From JADJSS01 sp964490845 (GTDB lineage Bacteria; Bacteroidota; Bacteroidia; Chitinophagales; JADIYW01), in contig CAZBED010000010.1 in NCBI GenBank assembly GCA_964490845.1, forward strand, positions 1-64,000: a stretch of 64,000 nt of DNA. Reading direction: 5' to 3'. Under the pieces are notes generated by a model that ran no database searches, was not told the origin of the DNA, and saw nothing but the letters and a program-made list of their open reading frames with translations. Positions within the stretch are counted from its first letter, which is position 1. Each line of letters begins with the position of its first letter. The position numbers were made by a program, and so were the translations under genes. This document shows, piece after piece, positions 62,224-64,000 of this stretch.

Positions 62224-62901
62224 TTAGGTACTGAGCGGGGGCTGTCCGCCGCGGGGTTCCCGTAGAATAGACAATACATATCGAACAGAAAACGAAAGGC
62301 CGACAAACGCCAGGATGGACAATAATGGAATGCTTTGCTGTATTAGCAGGAAGTCGTAAGCGCCATGCAGTAATATGGGATAAATCAGTCCTTTGCGCAT
62401 CAGCTCATTAGTGTGGGTGGTGTCAAACTTTGCCAGCCCGACATGATAGCCCATCGTTACGGCAAATACAGCATGAGCGGGTATGGCCGTCACCATCCTG
62501 AAAAGGGCTACGCCAAGGCCGTGCTGTGCAACATACAATACGTTTTCAAAAGAAGCGAATCCCATCCCTATCATCACGGCATATACAATCCCGTCCATAG
62601 GTTCATTGAACTCTTTTCGTTTAAACAGGATGTATCTCAAAAAAAAGAACTTGGCAAATTCTTCGCTCAGGGCAACTACCCAGAATGCATACAGCGCAGA
62701 ATTGATGAGGTTGCCGTTATTGACAACAAAACTCGCTCCCATCAGGCTGGAAATGCTGGCGGGAAACACGCTGAATATTCCAAAGCAGAATGCTGCTATC
62801 ATCAGCCACACAGGTTCTTTCTCAAACCGGTCTTTGTGGATGATGTATCCGCAAATGGCTAATGAAGGTGCGATGGCCAGTATGAGTAATGTCCAGGTCA
62901 T
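62224..62901 (-). CDS. PrsW-family intramembrane metalloprotease
   Basis: A 225-residue protein with about seven hydrophobic spans. SEEFAKFFFLRYILF carries the catalytic EExxK pair (Glu80-Glu81), ITAIPAHAVFAVTMGYHVG-like sequence the first histidine and YPILLHGAYDFLL the second. This is the Abi/PrsW (CPBP-related) zinc protease pattern. Such proteases cut anti-sigma factors or other membrane substrates; no anti-sigma gene adjoins. The start is ten bases or so from the TIGR02757 stop on the same strand. Confidence 0.85.
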   Translation of the reverse strand: MTWTLLILAIAPSLAICGYIIHKDRFEKEPVWLMIAAFCFGIFSVFPASISSLMGASFVVNNGNLINSALYAFWVVALSEEFAKFFFLRYILFKRKEFNEPMDGIVYAVMIGMGFASFENVLYVAQHGLGVALFRMVTAIPAHAVFAVTMGYHVGLAKFDTTHTNELMRKGLIYPILLHGAYDFLLIQQSIPLLSILAFVGLSFSVRYVLSILREPRGGQPPLST

Positions 62902-62980
62902 TTCAGTTTGTTTTCTTTATTTCAGGTATTAACCCGGTTATACAGGATAACGTACTATACTGCAAATCTGTATGGCTGTT

Positions 62981-64000
62981 TTATCCCAATGCTATTCTCA
63001 AATCTGCTATTAAGTCATCGACATCTTCAATTCCTACACTTAAACGGATTAAAGAATCTACAACTCCTGTTTTTTGCCGTTCTTCCAAGGGTATGCTACC
63101 GTGTGTCATGGTCGCCGGATGTCCAATCAGGCTTTCCACACCACCCAATGATTCTGCCAGCGAAAATAATTTTGTTGCAGATAATAATTTATTGGCTGCT
63201 TCTAAGCTGTCATCTTTTAATGAAAAAGAAACCATCGCTCCAAACATTTTCATTTGCCTTTTAGCAATGTCATGTCCTTTGTGTTCAACAAATCCGGGGT
63301 AATTTACTTTTTCCACTTTCGGGTGTGTTTTTAAAAATTCAGCTATTTTTCCCGCATTCTCACAGGCGCGCTCCACCCGGATATGCAGCGTCTTGATACC
63401 TCGCAAAATAAGAAAGCAATCCTGTGGTCCGGGAACGGCACCACACGCATTTTGAAGAAAATATAGCTGGTCTGCGAGTGCTTTGTCTTTTACGACAATT
63501 GCGCCGTGTATCACATCGCTATGTCCGCCTAAGTATTTGGTGGCGGAATGGATGGCGATATCAGCGCCCAGATCTAAAGGAGTTTGAAGATACGGAGAGG
63601 CAAAAGTATTGTCCACACAAACGAGTAAATTATGTTTTTTTGCCAGCGCACAAACCGCCGCAATGTCTACTATATTCAACATCGGATTGGTGGGTGTTTC
63701 AATCCAGATTAGCTTTGTGCGGGACGTTATGGCGTTTTCAATATTGGCAATATCTGTCATGTCCACAAACGTGAAGTCCATTCCGAATCGTCCGAATACT
63801 TTGGTGAAGATACGGTAGGTGCCGCCGTATAAGTCATTACAGGAAATGATATGGTCGCCGCTGCTGAATAGCTTGGCTATAGCATCCGTAGCCGCCAGGC
63901 CGCTGGCAAAACAGATTCCGTAATTGCCGTTTTCCAGTGCCGCCAGTTGGTTTTGCAAAACATTGCGCGTTGGATTTTGTGTGCGGGCATATTCATACCC
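62981..64000 (-). CDS. Trans-sulfuration PLP enzyme (cystathionine gamma-synthase/lyase family), 5' end cut by window edge
   Basis: PLP-dependent enzyme of sulfur amino-acid metabolism, using cystathionine, homoserine esters or homocysteine. GYEYARTQNPTRNVLQNQLA, read up to the edge, is the conserved N-terminal block, and AIHSATKYLGGHSDVIHG carries the lysine that binds PLP. LIWIETPTNPMLNIVDI is the family's NP block, and ESLGGVESLIGHPATMTH the C-terminal one. About 340 of an expected 380 residues are present, with the first 40 or so outside the window. Synthase and lyase cannot be told apart here. Confidence 0.93.
   Translation of the reverse strand, partial: GYEYARTQNPTRNVLQNQLAALENGNYGICFASGLAATDAIAKLFSSGDHIISCNDLYGGTYRIFTKVFGRFGMDFTFVDMTDIANIENAITSRTKLIWIETPTNPMLNIVDIAAVCALAKKHNLLVCVDNTFASPYLQTPLDLGADIAIHSATKYLGGHSDVIHGAIVVKDKALADQLYFLQNACGAVPGPQDCFLILRGIKTLHIRVERACENAGKIAEFLKTHPKVEKVNYPGFVEHKGHDIAKRQMKMFGAMVSFSLKDDSLEAANKLLSATKLFSLAESLGGVESLIGHPATMTHGSIPLEERQKTGVVDSLIRLSVGIEDVDDLIADLRIALG

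Overview
The window reads as a chromosomal stretch from a member of the Bacteroidota, most likely a Chitinophagales/Saprospirales-like lineage (the rank below phylum is inference). The signs are exact TAnnTTTG -7 boxes ahead of many genes, including a tRNA gene, a type IX secretion (T9SS) C-terminal sorting domain, lipoproteins, frequent GTG/TTG starts, and a tRNA without encoded CCA. No phage, insertion sequence, integrase or CRISPR array was seen.

1-31 kb is a large surface-polysaccharide locus. It opens with two glycosyltransferases and an ABC-type exporter (Wzm/Wzt, the latter with a long C-terminal domain), followed by an overlapping FkbM-like methyltransferase, GT8, GT61 and GT2 enzymes and a CDP-paratose-2-epimerase-like SDR. 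A minus-strand block (9.2-20.7 kb) holds two paralogous 644-residue membrane proteins and a nucleotide-sugar operon: Gfo/Idh/MocA dehydrogenase, hexapeptide N-acetyltransferase, DegT aminotransferase, NeuD/PglD-like acyltransferase, GtrB-like GT2, L-2-hydroxyglutarate oxidase, epimerase and a second DegT. The first three resemble the WbpB/D/E route to 2,3-diacetamido-uronic acids. Known WbpB-type enzymes spend 2-oxoglutarate and make 2-hydroxyglutarate, which the adjacent oxidase could recycle. A plus-strand block (20.8-27.9 kb) adds five glycosyltransferases and an AsnB-type amidotransferase. Two further polytopic proteins (27.9-30.9 kb) may be a GT-C enzyme and a polymerase.

31-34.8 kb is mixed: a TauD-type dioxygenase, a GNAT acetyltransferase, DNA-3-methyladenine glycosylase I, a TrmH-family rRNA/tRNA methyltransferase and an RluA-family pseudouridine synthase. 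34.9-38.9 kb is a second small glycan module (sulfotransferase, GT2, SDR epimerase, GT2).

39-42.8 kb carries two L,D-transpeptidases whose 3' ends overlap, then aspartate-semialdehyde dehydrogenase with a perfect 38-nt palindromic terminator. 42.8-52.5 kb is rich in predicted exported proteins: two tandem caspase-fold proteases, a divergent TPR membrane protein, a small Ala/Thr/Glu-rich lipoprotein, a T9SS-sorted protein, a collagen-like protein and a membrane-anchored papain-family (C1) peptidase with a DUF4384-like tail.

52.5-64 kb is mostly metabolic and housekeeping: a saccharopine-dehydrogenase-like reductase, a vanadium-haloperoxidase-like lipoprotein, a PfkB kinase, tRNA-Asn, a beta-propeller glycosidase-like protein, a TMTC-like TPR membrane glycosyltransferase, a 65-residue peptide ending in GCGG, a PhyH-family dioxygenase, two unrecognised proteins, a TIGR02757 protein, a PrsW-type protease and a trans-sulfuration PLP enzyme cut by the right edge.
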